From the NCBI GenBank assembly GCA_903887325.1, contig CAISPG010000125.1:47152-111151 (forward strand): a stretch of DNA of 64,000 nucleotides, in the 5' to 3' direction. The position numbers and the translations under genes are program-made. The stretch's first letter is position 1. Each line of letters starts with the position of its first letter. Below are positions 26,163 through 34,800 of this stretch, in pieces. Under the pieces are notes generated by a model. It saw only the letters and a list, made by a program, of their open reading frames with translations, ran no database searches and was not told the DNA's origin. This DNA is from an uncultured Burkholderiales bacterium (GTDB lineage: Bacteria; Pseudomonadota; Gammaproteobacteria; Burkholderiales; Burkholderiaceae_C).

Positions 26163-26837
26163 ATGAAATTTGCTTTTGTAGGCTTAAGTCTCGCCATCAC
26201 AGTCACCGCTTTGCTCAGCGGCTGCGCCACCGAAACCTCGCAAGCGCTGGCCACGCCCAAAGTGGAATCCGCCAACAGTGTTTACAACGGTCCGCGCTAT
26301 GCGCTGGCGGTCGGCAAGTTTGAAAACCGCTCAGCTTTTTTGCGTGGCCTGTTTTCTGACGGCATAGACCGCTTAGGCAACCAGGCCAAAACCATACTCA
26401 TCGGCCACTTGCAACAGGCCAACCGTTTTTCTGTGATGGAGCGCGACAACCTCGGCGAAGCCCAATTCGAGAAAAATATAGACGGTAAAAACCAGGCTCT
26501 CAAGAGCGCCGAGTTTTTGATCATCGGTGACGTCACCGAGTTCGGCCGCAAAGAGGTCGGCGATGAGCAGTTGTTCGGCTTGCTGGGGCGCGGCAAAACC
26601 CAGGTTGCCTACGCCAAGGTCACCTTGAATGTGGTTAACACCACCACCTCCGAAGTCATGTACTCGGTGCAAGGCGCGGGTGAATATGCTTTGTCTAACC
26701 GCGAGGTCATAGGCTTTGGCGGCACCGCCAGTTATGACGCCACACTGAACGGCAAAGTGCTGGACCTGGCCATACGCGAAAGCGTGCAAAAGCTAGTCAA
26801 AGGGGTTGACCAAGGCCAATGGAAACCCGGTTCATGA
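26163..26837 (+). CDS. CsgG/HfaB-family outer-membrane lipoprotein
   Basis: 224-aa lipoprotein. ATG at 26163 follows AAGGA; the signal peptide ends in the lipobox LLSGC with Cys21 and Ala at +2, which allows Lol sorting to the outer membrane. The mature domain matches CsgG: YALAVGKFENRSAF, LGNQAKTILIGHLQQANRFSVMERDNL, AEFLIIGDVTEFGRKEVG, and a C-terminal stretch LDLAIRESVQKLV. CsgG of curli systems forms a secretion channel; no curlin genes are nearby. Overlaps the DUF4810 gene by 4 bases. I recall the same trio in Neisseria and many betaproteobacteria, with function unestablished. Confidence 0.88.
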   Translation: MKFAFVGLSLAITVTALLSGCATETSQALATPKVESANSVYNGPRYALAVGKFENRSAFLRGLFSDGIDRLGNQAKTILIGHLQQANRFSVMERDNLGEAQFEKNIDGKNQALKSAEFLIIGDVTEFGRKEVGDEQLFGLLGRGKTQVAYAKVTLNVVNTTTSEVMYSVQGAGEYALSNREVIGFGGTASYDATLNGKVLDLAIRESVQKLVKGVDQGQWKPGS

Positions 26838-27187
26838 CACGATTTTCAGCCCTGGCTGTGGTCTATCTGCTACTGACAGCGTGCGCCAGCCAAGAACATT
26901 CGCTCTACCACTGGGGCGGCTACCAGGAACAGATTTACGAAGGCTTTCAAATCGAGTCGGGCAATACATCGCCGGAGAAGCAGTTGCAAAAACTGCAAGA
27001 AGAGCAGCAAAAAGCCGCTTCCAAAAACAAACCCTTGCCACCGGGTTACCAGGCCCACATGGGTTATTTGTATTTCCAGACCGGCCAGGCGGACAAGGCG
27101 GTCATGGCGTTTGAAGCAGAAAAAAAACAATTCCCTGAATCCACTGTCTACATGGACTTGGTGCTGGGCAAACTCAGGCAGAAATAA
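26834..27187 (+). CDS. DUF4810 lipoprotein
   Basis: 117-aa lipoprotein from the ATG at 26834, which overlaps the CsgG-like stop (ATGA). Signal peptide with lipobox LLTAC, Cys17. The mature part begins with SLYHWGGYQEQIYEGF, a DUF4810 signature, then a Lys/Gln-rich helical linker (about 45-72) and a single tetratricopeptide-like hairpin (AHMGYLYFQTGQADKAVMAFEAEK, about 79-102). The TPR-like part suggests it docks a partner, most simply the CsgG-like or DUF799 protein. The track start 15 bases upstream is inside the previous gene and is not used. Confidence 0.85.
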   Translation: MTRFSALAVVYLLLTACASQEHSLYHWGGYQEQIYEGFQIESGNTSPEKQLQKLQEEQQKAASKNKPLPPGYQAHMGYLYFQTGQADKAVMAFEAEKKQFPESTVYMDLVLGKLRQK

Positions 27188-27190
27188 AAC

Positions 27191-27844
27191 ATGACTCTGC
27201 GTATCACCTTAGCTTTAAGCGCTGTGTGCCTGCTGTGGCTAAGCGCTTGCAGCACGCCTTCAGCCAAGCCCGACCAAAGCGATTTCAGAAACAGCAAGCC
27301 CAAGTCCATTCTTGTATTGCCGCCGGTCAATCTGTCGCCCGATATTCGCGGCAGCCTGACTTTTTTATCCACCGTCACGCGCCCGCTGTCTGAAGCCGGT
27401 TATTACGTGTTTCCGGTGGCCATGGTGGATGCGACCTTCAAAGAAAACGGCCTGCAAATGGCCGATGACATCCATGATGCGCCACTCTCAAAACTGCAAA
27501 GCATCTTTGGGACAGATGCGGTGCTCTACATCACGGTGGAGAAATTCGGCAGCAGTTATGTGGTGATAGACAGCCAGACCGTGGTCAGCGCCAAGGCTAG
27601 GCTGGTAGACGCCCGCACCGGCACCCTGTTGTGGAAAGGGCAGGCCAGCGCATCGGATGCCGAAGGCCGCGACAACAACAACGGACTGGCCGGTGTGTTG
27701 ATCAACTCGGTCATTCACCAGTTGGCCAGCAACATAGGTAACCCGGGTCACAACGTAGCCAAAGTGGCCAGCGCACGCTTGTTGTCACCGCATACCGGAG
27801 GTATTTTGTACGGGCCGCGCTCACCCAATTACGGCAAAGACTGA
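27191..27844 (+). CDS. DUF799 / GNA1162-family lipoprotein
   Basis: 217-aa lipoprotein; lipobox WLSAC with Cys20. Family stretches: ILVLPPVNLSPDIRGS near 43-58, LSEAGYYVFPVAMVD near 72-86, FGTDAVLYITVEKFGSSY near 109-126, and ARLVDARTGTLLWKGQA near 138-154. GNA1162 of Neisseria belongs here and has a TolB-N-like fold, also related to the CsgG periplasmic domain. Third gene of the operon, 3 bases after DUF4810. Convergent with lolD, one base apart. Role unknown; probably part of an outer-membrane complex with its two neighbours. Confidence 0.87.
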   Translation: MTLRITLALSAVCLLWLSACSTPSAKPDQSDFRNSKPKSILVLPPVNLSPDIRGSLTFLSTVTRPLSEAGYYVFPVAMVDATFKENGLQMADDIHDAPLSKLQSIFGTDAVLYITVEKFGSSYVVIDSQTVVSAKARLVDARTGTLLWKGQASASDAEGRDNNNGLAGVLINSVIHQLASNIGNPGHNVAKVASARLLSPHTGGILYGPRSPNYGKD

Positions 27845-27845
27845 A

Positions 27846-28523
27846 TCAGGTCTGCAACTGACCGTTGACCAGGCGCATTTGCCGGTCGCATTGCGAGGCC
27901 AGGGTTTCATCATGCGTGACCACCACAAAGGCCGTACCCTGCTGGCGGGCGAGTTGCAGCATCAAAGCAAACACACTGTCGGCGGTGCTGCGGTCCAGGT
28001 TGCCAGTGGGTTCATCGGCTAACACGCACTCGGGTTGTGTGACCAGCGCTCGCGCAATCGCCACCCGCTGGCGTTCGCCGCCGGATAACTCGGACGGCGT
28101 GTGCTTGATCCGCTCACCCAGGCCCACGGCTTGCAGCATGGCCTGCGCCTGCGCAGTCGCCTCGGCATGCGGCATACGGCGTATCCACAAAGGCATGGCG
28201 ACGTTGTCCAGCGCATTGAACTCGGGCAGCAAATGGTGAAACTGGTAAATAAAACCCAGGTGTTGATTGCGTAAGCGCCCAAGGGCGGTCGGGTCTAACC
28301 CGGCCAATGCCCGGCCCAGCAAATGCACGCTGCCGGTGGTCGGCGTGTCCAGGCCGCCTAGCAAATGCAGCAAAGTGCTTTTGCCTGAACCGGAGGCACC
28401 GACCACGGCCAGGGTTTCACCGGCATCTATGTGTAAATCCACATCCTTCAACACAGTGACATCTATGTCGCCTTCATGGAAACGCCGCCCCAGTCCCTGC
28501 GCCTGCAACACAGCTTTACTCAT
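27846..28523 (-). CDS. lolD: Lipoprotein-releasing ABC transporter, ATPase LolD
   Basis: 225-aa ABC ATPase that powers release of outer-membrane lipoproteins from the inner membrane to LolA. Walker [10 protein letters not shown] near 42-50, the LolD-typical [22 protein letters not shown] near 89-110, signature [15 protein letters not shown] near 143-157, Walker [10 protein letters not shown] near 163-171. Its start overlaps the permease gene end by 8 bases, giving order lolC-lolD. It ends one base from the DUF799 gene on the other strand. Confidence 0.95.
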   Translation of the reverse strand: MSKAVLQAQGLGRRFHEGDIDVTVLKDVDLHIDAGETLAVVGASGSGKSTLLHLLGGLDTPTTGSVHLLGRALAGLDPTALGRLRNQHLGFIYQFHHLLPEFNALDNVAMPLWIRRMPHAEATAQAQAMLQAVGLGERIKHTPSELSGGERQRVAIARALVTQPECVLADEPTGNLDRSTADSVFALMLQLARQQGTAFVVVTHDETLASQCDRQMRLVNGQLQT

Positions 28524-29781
28524 GGCGCAATGCCTCCGCCGGGTCTATGCGGCTGGCGCGCCAACTCGGGTAAAGCGTGGCGGCCAGCGCCAGCACCAGC
28601 GCGATGATGACCACCGGACCGATATCGGCCCATTGCGGATCGCTGGGCATGCGGCTGATCAGGTAGACATCGCGCGGCAAAAAGCTGGCACCCAATGCGC
28701 GTTCAATGGCAGGCACGATGCTGCCTATGTTGAACGCCACCAGCAAGCCGAGCAGCAATCCCGACAAGGTGCCTATGACCCCGACCAACGCGCCTTGCAC
28801 CACAAATATGCCCATGATGCTGGCCGGACTGGCGCCTAGCGTTCGCAAGATAGCAATGTCAGCGCGCTTGTCGGTGACGGTCATCACCAGCGTGCTGACC
28901 AGGTTGAACGCCGCCACAGCGACGATCAAGGTGAGGATGATGAACATCATGCGTTTTTCAATTTGCACGGCGGTGAACCAGGTGCGGTTGGCGCGGGTCC
29001 AATCGCGCACCAGCACATCGCCACTGAGCAATGGCGTGAGTTCGGCGGCGACTTCGCGGGCGCGCTGCGCATCTTTCAATTTCACACGTATGCCATTGGG
29101 ACCTTCGAGCCGGAAAATGCGTTCGGCATCACTGATGTGCAGCATGGCCAGACTGGCGTCGTATTCGAAATGGCCGGTGTCGAGCAGGCCGACCACATGC
29201 AATTGTTTCAAACGCGGCACCACGCCCGCCGGGGTGACCTGCCCGCCGGGCGCAACCAGCGTGACGCGGTCGCCGGCCTTGACGCCGAGGTTGCGCGCCA
29301 ATTCCGAGCCCAGCACCACGCCGAAACCGCCCGGCGTGAGTTGCGCCAGCACTACAGGGTCCATCGCAGCCACCACGTCAGTGACAGCGGCTTCCTGCGC
29401 CGGGTCTATGCCGCGCACCAAGGCGCCGCGCATGTCCTCGCCCTGGGCCATCAATACCTGCGACAGCACAAACGGTGCACTGGCTATGACTTGCGGGTGC
29501 TGCTGCAACTGCTGCTGCAAACCGGCGGCTTTGTCCAACGAAGCGCTGGTATAGGCCAACACTTCAATGTGCGACAACACGCCGAGCATGCGGTCGCGCA
29601 CTTCCTTTTGAAAACCGTTCATCACGCTCAGCACAATGATGAGCGCCGCCACACCCAGCGCAATACCCAGCATGGAGACAGAGGAAATAAAAGAGATGAA
29701 GCGGTTGCGACGGGCGGCCCGGCCGGCACGGGTATAGCGCCAGCCGATCAGAATTTCATAAGGCCATTTGGAATCAGTCAT
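28516..29781 (-). CDS. lolC: Lipoprotein-releasing ABC transporter, permease LolC/LolE
   Basis: 421 aa from the ATG at 29781 ([20 protein letters not shown]); the 532-aa track ORF is wrongly extended by 111 codons over the divergent gene. Four helices: one at about 25-48 ([25 protein letters not shown]) and three in the C-terminal FtsX domain (about 275-400). The periplasmic MacB-like domain lies between. Only one permease gene is present, as in species with a LolCD-only or LolF-type complex, so the C/E label is a convention. Divergent from and abutting the RpfE-like gene. Confidence 0.93.
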   Translation of the reverse strand: MTDSKWPYEILIGWRYTRAGRAARRNRFISFISSVSMLGIALGVAALIIVLSVMNGFQKEVRDRMLGVLSHIEVLAYTSASLDKAAGLQQQLQQHPQVIASAPFVLSQVLMAQGEDMRGALVRGIDPAQEAAVTDVVAAMDPVVLAQLTPGGFGVVLGSELARNLGVKAGDRVTLVAPGGQVTPAGVVPRLKQLHVVGLLDTGHFEYDASLAMLHISDAERIFRLEGPNGIRVKLKDAQRAREVAAELTPLLSGDVLVRDWTRANRTWFTAVQIEKRMMFIILTLIVAVAAFNLVSTLVMTVTDKRADIAILRTLGASPASIMGIFVVQGALVGVIGTLSGLLLGLLVAFNIGSIVPAIERALGASFLPRDVYLISRMPSDPQWADIGPVVIIALVLALAATLYPSWRASRIDPAEALRHE

Positions 29782-29816
29782 TGGGGGCGATTGTGGCACC
29801 ACGGCACAATCGCTTG

Positions 29817-30776
29817 ATGACATTCCCCCGTTCAGCACCCGTCGATGTGATTGCTTACGCGCTGTGGCCGACTGCGCCGCAGCTGCCAGCCAAGGATGTG
29901 AATCCGTGGCAAGCGGCTTTGCACGCGGTGGAACAGCAGCCCGCCATGCAACAGCTTGCCCGCTTACAGGCCGTGAAGCTTGCATACCCGACAGACGACA
30001 GCAGTTGCAGCAGCCACGAATGGGCCTGCGCCCAAGCGCTTGGCTGGCAACTGCCCAACGACTTGCTGCCGTTTGCGGCTTTGGCGGCGCATGAACACCA
30101 ACTGACTTGCCCACCAGACCATGGCTGGGCGTTTGTCGATTTGGTGCATGCCGAATTCAACCAGGGGCAGATGTTTTATTCGCTGCCAGCGTCGCTCACC
30201 GCCAGCGAATCAGATGGTTTTTTGCAAGCCATGCAGACTTACTTTGAAGAAGATCGCATCCACTTGCAGACGCTCGCTGCGGGGCGTTATCTGGCGCATG
30301 GCATGGGTTTGAAAAACCTGCCCAGCGTGTCGCTGGCGCAGGTGCTGCAAGACGGCACACATGCGCTGGCAGAGTCGCAACCGCTGGCCGCGCAAAGCCC
30401 GGCGCAACGATTGTTACGTCGATTGCAAAATGAAATGCAAATGCTGCTCTACACACACCCATTGAATGAACAACGACAGCAGACAGTGAACTCGTTTTGG
30501 CTCAGCGGCACCGGCGACTTGCCTGCGGGCAGCAATTCGCATGTGAAGTTGCACACCGGTTTGCAAACCAGTTTTCTGGCGCAAGACACGCAAGCTTGGG
30601 CAGCGCAGTGGGCAAGATTGGCTGAAGAAATCATCTGGCCAGCCTTGCAACAAAACCGCAGCGTGCTGTTGTGCGGGCCGCAGCGTGTGGTGCAGTTGCA
30701 AGCGGGGAAAAGCAACTGGATGCAAGCCCTCAAACACCGGTTCTTCACACCGTCGCTGAGCGGGATGCTGCCATGA
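29817..30776 (+). CDS. RpfE-like conserved protein upstream of recJ
   Basis: 319-aa soluble protein without a signal peptide or membrane segment. ATG at 29817 (MTFPRSAPVDVIAYALWP); the track start 36 bases earlier lies in the lolC promoter region. Recognisable stretches: AALAAHEHQLTCPPDHGWAFVDLVH (about 86-110) and FWLSGTGDLPAG near 228-239. I recall this family as RpfE, named from the Xanthomonas rpf cluster where it also neighbours recJ, and sometimes mis-annotated as phosphoglycerate mutase. Biochemical function is unknown. Its stop overlaps the recJ start by 4 bases, so the two are translationally coupled. Confidence 0.7.
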   Translation: MTFPRSAPVDVIAYALWPTAPQLPAKDVNPWQAALHAVEQQPAMQQLARLQAVKLAYPTDDSSCSSHEWACAQALGWQLPNDLLPFAALAAHEHQLTCPPDHGWAFVDLVHAEFNQGQMFYSLPASLTASESDGFLQAMQTYFEEDRIHLQTLAAGRYLAHGMGLKNLPSVSLAQVLQDGTHALAESQPLAAQSPAQRLLRRLQNEMQMLLYTHPLNEQRQQTVNSFWLSGTGDLPAGSNSHVKLHTGLQTSFLAQDTQAWAAQWARLAEEIIWPALQQNRSVLLCGPQRVVQLQAGKSNWMQALKHRFFTPSLSGMLP

Positions 30777-32482
30777 AATTCATCACCCGCGATGTGCCGC
30801 CGCGCGCCGCTTGGGCGCTGACGCAAGCCGGGGTGCACCCGCTGTTGGCGCGTTTGTACGCAGGGCGCGGTGTTGGCGATGCCAAAGAGTTGGACTCCTC
30901 GTTGTCGCAATTGCTGCCGCCTGCTGGCATGAATGGCATGGCTGACGCAGCACGTTTGCTGGCTGATGCGATAGCACAGCAACTCAAGATGTGTATCGTC
31001 GCTGATTACGACTGTGACGGCGCTACCGCGTGCGCGGTGGGCTTACGTGGCTTGGCGCTCTTAGGTGCGCAGCATGTGGACTTCATCGTGCCCGACCGCG
31101 TGGTCGACGGCTACGGCCTCACGCCGTCTATTTCGAAGCGCGTGCATGCGACCGGCGCGCAAGTCTTGATCACGGTGGACAACGGCATTGCCAGCGTAGA
31201 AGGCGTGGCCGAGGCGCAGCGCCTGGGTTTACAAGTGCTGGTGACCGACCACCATTTGCCCGGACCTGAGATTCCCGCCGCCGACGCGCTGGTCAACCCG
31301 AACCAACCGGGTTGTTCTTTCGAAAGCAAATGCATGGCCGGTGTCGGTGTCATGTTTTACGTGTTGCTGGCCTTGCGTGCTGAATTGCGACAGCGTGGTG
31401 TGTTCAGCAAAGACACCGAGCCGCGTTTAGACGGCCTGCTGCCACTGGTGGCGCTGGGCACGGTGGCCGATGTGGTGAGACTGGACGCGAACAACCGCCG
31501 ACTGGTGGCGCAAGGCTTGTTGCGCATGCGGCGCGGCCAGTTGCCTGCGGGCATGTCGGCGCTGTTTCAAGTGGCTGGGCGCGACGCCTCGCAAGCCATC
31601 AGCCAGGACATGGGTTTTGCGCTGGGCCCGCGCATCAACGCCGCCGGGCGTTTGTCTGACATGCGCCTGGGCATCGAATGCCTGCGCACCGACGACACCA
31701 CACTGGCGTTGCAACTGGCGCAACAACTTGATGCCATCAACCGCGAACGCCGCACGCTGGAAACCGGCATGCGCGAGCAGGCATTGCTGATCGCCGAATC
31801 GCTGATGGACAGCGAAGACGAGCCGCCGCCCGCTTTGTGTGTGTATGACGAAGAGTTTCATGAAGGCGTGGTCGGCATCGTCGCAGGGCGCTTGAAAGAT
31901 TTGCATTACCGCCCTTGCTTCGTGTTTGCCGCCAGCGAGTCCGAAGGCCAAGCGGTGTTGAAGGGCTCGGGCCGCTCGATTCCTGGTTTTCATTTGCGCG
32001 ACGCGCTGGATGCGGTGGTCAAACTGCACCCGGGTTTGTTGTTGCGATTTGGTGGTCACGCCATGGCCGCCGGTTGCACCTTGCTGGAAGACGATCTGGC
32101 CACGTTTGAAGCCGCGTTGCAACACATTGCCGCGCAATGGCTGGACGCGGCCACGTTGGCGCAATCGCTGGAAACAGACGGGCCGCTGGCCGCCGCAGAC
32201 TTGCGCCCGGATGTGGCGATTGAATTGCAAAACCAGGTCTGGGGCCAGGGCTTTGCCGCACCGTTGTTTCACGACAGGGTGGAAGTGATCAGCCAACGCA
32301 TCGTCGGTGAAAAACATTTGTCGCTGAAACTGAAATTGCACGGACAGTCGATTGACGGCATCTGGTTCGGTCACACAGAAGCTTTGCCCGCTTATGCAGA
32401 CGTGGCATACCGCTTGGTGCTGGACAGTTGGCAAGGCCAGCGCAAACTCAAACTGCATATTGAAAACATGCGCACCGCCTAG
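30773..32482 (+). CDS. recJ: Single-stranded-DNA-specific exonuclease RecJ
   Basis: 5'-3' exonuclease on single-stranded DNA in RecF-pathway and mismatch repair. 569 aa from the ATG at 30773, which overlaps the upstream stop (ATGA); the track start at 30671 lies inside the previous gene. DHH domain motifs: IVADYDCDGATAC near 71-83, TVDNGIASVEG near 126-136, VTDHHLPGPEI near 151-161. DHHA1 motif LRFGGHAMAAGCTL near 424-437. C-terminal OB fold (about 455-560). Length is normal. Confidence 0.96.
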   Translation: MKFITRDVPPRAAWALTQAGVHPLLARLYAGRGVGDAKELDSSLSQLLPPAGMNGMADAARLLADAIAQQLKMCIVADYDCDGATACAVGLRGLALLGAQHVDFIVPDRVVDGYGLTPSISKRVHATGAQVLITVDNGIASVEGVAEAQRLGLQVLVTDHHLPGPEIPAADALVNPNQPGCSFESKCMAGVGVMFYVLLALRAELRQRGVFSKDTEPRLDGLLPLVALGTVADVVRLDANNRRLVAQGLLRMRRGQLPAGMSALFQVAGRDASQAISQDMGFALGPRINAAGRLSDMRLGIECLRTDDTTLALQLAQQLDAINRERRTLETGMREQALLIAESLMDSEDEPPPALCVYDEEFHEGVVGIVAGRLKDLHYRPCFVFAASESEGQAVLKGSGRSIPGFHLRDALDAVVKLHPGLLLRFGGHAMAAGCTLLEDDLATFEAALQHIAAQWLDAATLAQSLETDGPLAAADLRPDVAIELQNQVWGQGFAAPLFHDRVEVISQRIVGEKHLSLKLKLHGQSIDGIWFGHTEALPAYADVAYRLVLDSWQGQRKLKLHIENMRTA

Positions 32483-32491
32483 AATCGAACC

Positions 32492-33343
32492 GTGAACATA
32501 CTCAACGCCGATTTGCATTGCCACTCCGTCATCTCAGACGGCACGCTCACGCCCGAGGCGCTGGCGGCACGTGCGCATGCCAATGGTGTCGAACTCTGGT
32601 CATTGACCGACCATGACGAAATCGGCGGCCAACACCGCGCCGCCGCCGCCGCCAAAGCCCTAGGCATGGGCTACTTGAGCGGCACCGAAATTTCAGTCTC
32701 CTTCGCTGGCCACACGGTGCATATCGTCGGCTTAGGTTTTGATGTGAACGATCCGCGCATGTTGGCCGGTTTGCAAACCACGCGCGGCGGTCGGCACGAA
32801 CGTGCCAAAGACATGGCTGCCGGTCTGGCCAAAGTCGGCATACACGGCAGTTTTGAAGGCGCACTCACGTATGCCGGTAACCCGGATTTGATTTCCCGCA
32901 CCCACTTCGCCCGCTTTCTGGTGGAGACCGGTGTCTGCAAAGACACGCACGAAGTGTTCAGGCGTTTTCTCACCGAAGGCAAACCCGGTTTTGTGCCGCA
33001 CCGCTGGGCCTCGCTAGGCGACGCGGTCCGCTGGATACGCGACTGCCAAGGCATAGCCGTCATCGCCCACCCGGCACGCTACGGCTTCACACCGACCGAA
33101 GAGTTTGCCTTGTTCACCGAATTCAAAAACCACGGCGGCCAGGCGGTCGAGGTGGTCACCGGCAGCCATTCAGCGCAAGAAGCGATTGAATACGCAGACA
33201 TGGCGCGCGAATTTGACTTGGCCGCTTCACGTGGCAGCGATTTCCACAGCCCGGATGAAAGCCACACCGACCTGGGCACCCTGCCCTGGCTGCCGGGTGA
33301 CCTTACACCGGTGTGGGAACTGCTGGCCGACCGCATTCAATAA
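32492..33343 (+). CDS. PHP-domain phosphoesterase, YciV/TrpH type
   Basis: 283-aa metal-dependent phosphatase of the PHP family; the E. coli homolog RnaseAM (YciV) removes 3'-phosphate from nucleoside 3',5'-bisphosphates and degrades short RNA. GTG start at 32492. Metal-binding motifs: DLHCHSVISDG at 7-17, SLTDHDEIGG at 37-46, GTEISVSFAGHTVHIVGLGFD at 64-84, VIAHPARYG near 190-198, and RGSDFHSPDESH near 248-259. Lies 9 bases after recJ and 24 before yciO, so one operon is likely. Confidence 0.92.
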   Translation: MNILNADLHCHSVISDGTLTPEALAARAHANGVELWSLTDHDEIGGQHRAAAAAKALGMGYLSGTEISVSFAGHTVHIVGLGFDVNDPRMLAGLQTTRGGRHERAKDMAAGLAKVGIHGSFEGALTYAGNPDLISRTHFARFLVETGVCKDTHEVFRRFLTEGKPGFVPHRWASLGDAVRWIRDCQGIAVIAHPARYGFTPTEEFALFTEFKNHGGQAVEVVTGSHSAQEAIEYADMAREFDLAASRGSDFHSPDESHTDLGTLPWLPGDLTPVWELLADRIQ

Positions 33344-33367
33344 ACCCGCCACTGCGCGCTTTGCTTT

Positions 33368-34003
33368 ATGGCCCAATGGCTGCAAGTTCACCCTGACAAC
33401 CCGCAACCGCGTTTGCTGAAACAAGCCGTCGCCTTGCTCAGCCAAGGCCGGGTGCTGGCGGTGCCCACGGATTCCAGTTACGCCCTGGTCTGTCACCTGG
33501 ACGACAAAACCGCCATCGACCAACTGAGGCGGATTCGCGGTGTGGACGACAAGCACCACCTGACACTGTTGTGCCGCGACCTGAGCGAATTGGCTTTGTA
33601 TGCCAAGGTGGACAACCGCCAGTTCCGCCTGCTCAAAGCCGCTACTCCCGGCGCATACACATTTATATTAGAGGCGACCAAAGAAGTGCCGCGCCGGGTG
33701 GCGCATCCGCAGCGAAAAACCATAGGTTTGCGGGTGCCGCAGCACGTCTGTCTGCTGCAATTGCTTGAACTGCACGGCTCGCCGCTGCTGGCCACCACCT
33801 TGATACCACCCGGCGAAACCGAACCCTTGAATGATGCCCAGGACATACGCGAGCGCTTCGAACATCAACTCGCCGCCGTCATCGATGCAGGAGCCTGCTC
33901 CATGCAAGCCACCACCGTGGTTGACTTAACACCTATGGCTACAGGCGATAAACCCTTGATGATTCGGCCTGGCGGCGGCGATATAAGCCTTTTAGGGCTC
34001 TAA
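33368..34003 (+). CDS. yciO: YciO-type Sua5/YrdC-family protein
   Basis: 211-aa protein of the YrdC fold, which binds double-stranded RNA or tRNA-related substrates. TsaC members make threonylcarbamoyl-AMP; this one is of the YciO branch: VPTDSSYALVCHLDDK near 32-47, LTLLCRDLSELALYAKVDN near 65-83, YTFILEATKEVPRR near 97-110, TIGLRVPQH near 118-126. The TsaC KxR motif region reads DDKHHLTLL, so the canonical t6A synthase role is doubtful and another Sua5/TsaC gene should exist elsewhere. Follows the PHP gene by 24 bases. Confidence 0.88.
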   Translation: MAQWLQVHPDNPQPRLLKQAVALLSQGRVLAVPTDSSYALVCHLDDKTAIDQLRRIRGVDDKHHLTLLCRDLSELALYAKVDNRQFRLLKAATPGAYTFILEATKEVPRRVAHPQRKTIGLRVPQHVCLLQLLELHGSPLLATTLIPPGETEPLNDAQDIRERFEHQLAAVIDAGACSMQATTVVDLTPMATGDKPLMIRPGGGDISLLGL

Positions 34004-34119
34004 AAATACGGGGCAGATTGCCTTTTGCACCCACACTTATGCCGGGTATAGGGGAAAAATATTACTGATAAATCTTATTTTAATCTTATTATTAGCAAGT
34101 TTAGTGCGACAATAGAAAT
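34004..34119 (+). promoter_or_regulatory. AT-rich leader with possible promoter upstream of the M50 protease
   Basis: The 116-base gap shifts abruptly to AT-rich sequence from about 34060. A weak promoter TTGCAC - 16 - TATAGG is visible at 34025-34052. No hairpin terminator for yciO is seen. The GTG start at 34120 lacks a clear Shine-Dalgarno sequence, so a short-leader or leaderless transcript is possible. Confidence 0.3.
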
Positions 34120-34800
34120 GTGAGTATCAATGAAATAGTTCAAACAATCACCACCCATGCTTTGCCGGTATTGCTGGCAATCACTTTGCATGAGGCGGCG
34201 CACGGTCTTGTTGCCAAGCTTTTGGGCGACAACACGGCCTGGGCCATGGGCCGGGTCACCATCAACCCGTTTGTGCATATTGATCCGGTCGGTACGATTG
34301 CCATGCCCTTGATTTTGTACATCGCAACCGCAAGACATTTTTTATTCGGCTACGCCAAGCCGGTACCTGTCGATTTTTCGCGACTGCGCAACCCCAAGCG
34401 CGACATGATTTGGGTGGCGTTGGCCGGGCCTGTCGCCAACCTGTTGCAGGCGGTGGTTTGGGCCGTGGTCATTTATGTATTGACTGCAAACAGCGCCGAA
34501 GAACGGTTTTTCTTTGAAATGGCGCAAGCCGGTCTGCTGACCAACCTGGTGATGTTTGCCTTCAATTTGTTTCCGGTGCCCCCCATGGACGGCGGGCGCA
34601 TTCTGGTCGGTCTGCTGCCTTTGCGCTTAGCCATCGGCTACTCGCGGGTCGAGCGCTACGGTTTTTTCATCGTCATGGGCCTGGTCATGCTCGGCATCGT
34701 CAACGCCTTGTGGATGCTGCCCATCATGACCGCCACCATGTTTTCCATCCAATGGCTGTTGCAGCCTCTGGCCAATTATTTGCAATTGCCCTCTCCATGA
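34120..34800 (+). CDS. Site-2-protease family zinc metalloprotease (M50)
   Basis: 226-aa inner-membrane protein with about five helices. The zinc motif HEAAH is at 24-28 in the first helix and the second ligand motif NLFPVPPMDGGRIL near 149-162, both complete, so it should be an active intramembrane protease of the short M50 type. Substrate unknown; homologs cleave anti-sigma factors or signal-peptide remnants. GTG start at 34120. Its stop overlaps the trpS start by 4 bases, a conserved pairing in Burkholderiales. Confidence 0.92.
   Translation: MSINEIVQTITTHALPVLLAITLHEAAHGLVAKLLGDNTAWAMGRVTINPFVHIDPVGTIAMPLILYIATARHFLFGYAKPVPVDFSRLRNPKRDMIWVALAGPVANLLQAVVWAVVIYVLTANSAEERFFFEMAQAGLLTNLVMFAFNLFPVPPMDGGRILVGLLPLRLAIGYSRVERYGFFIVMGLVMLGIVNALWMLPIMTATMFSIQWLLQPLANYLQLPSP

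Noticed and set aside
28516-30114. 532-aa form of the Lol permease with an N-terminal extension
   Set aside because: Extension is antisense to the RpfE-like gene; the true N-terminus MTDSKWPYE begins at 29781.
31427-32524. 365-aa minus-strand ORF inside recJ
   Set aside because: Antisense shadow; recJ has all DHH motifs in the other direction.
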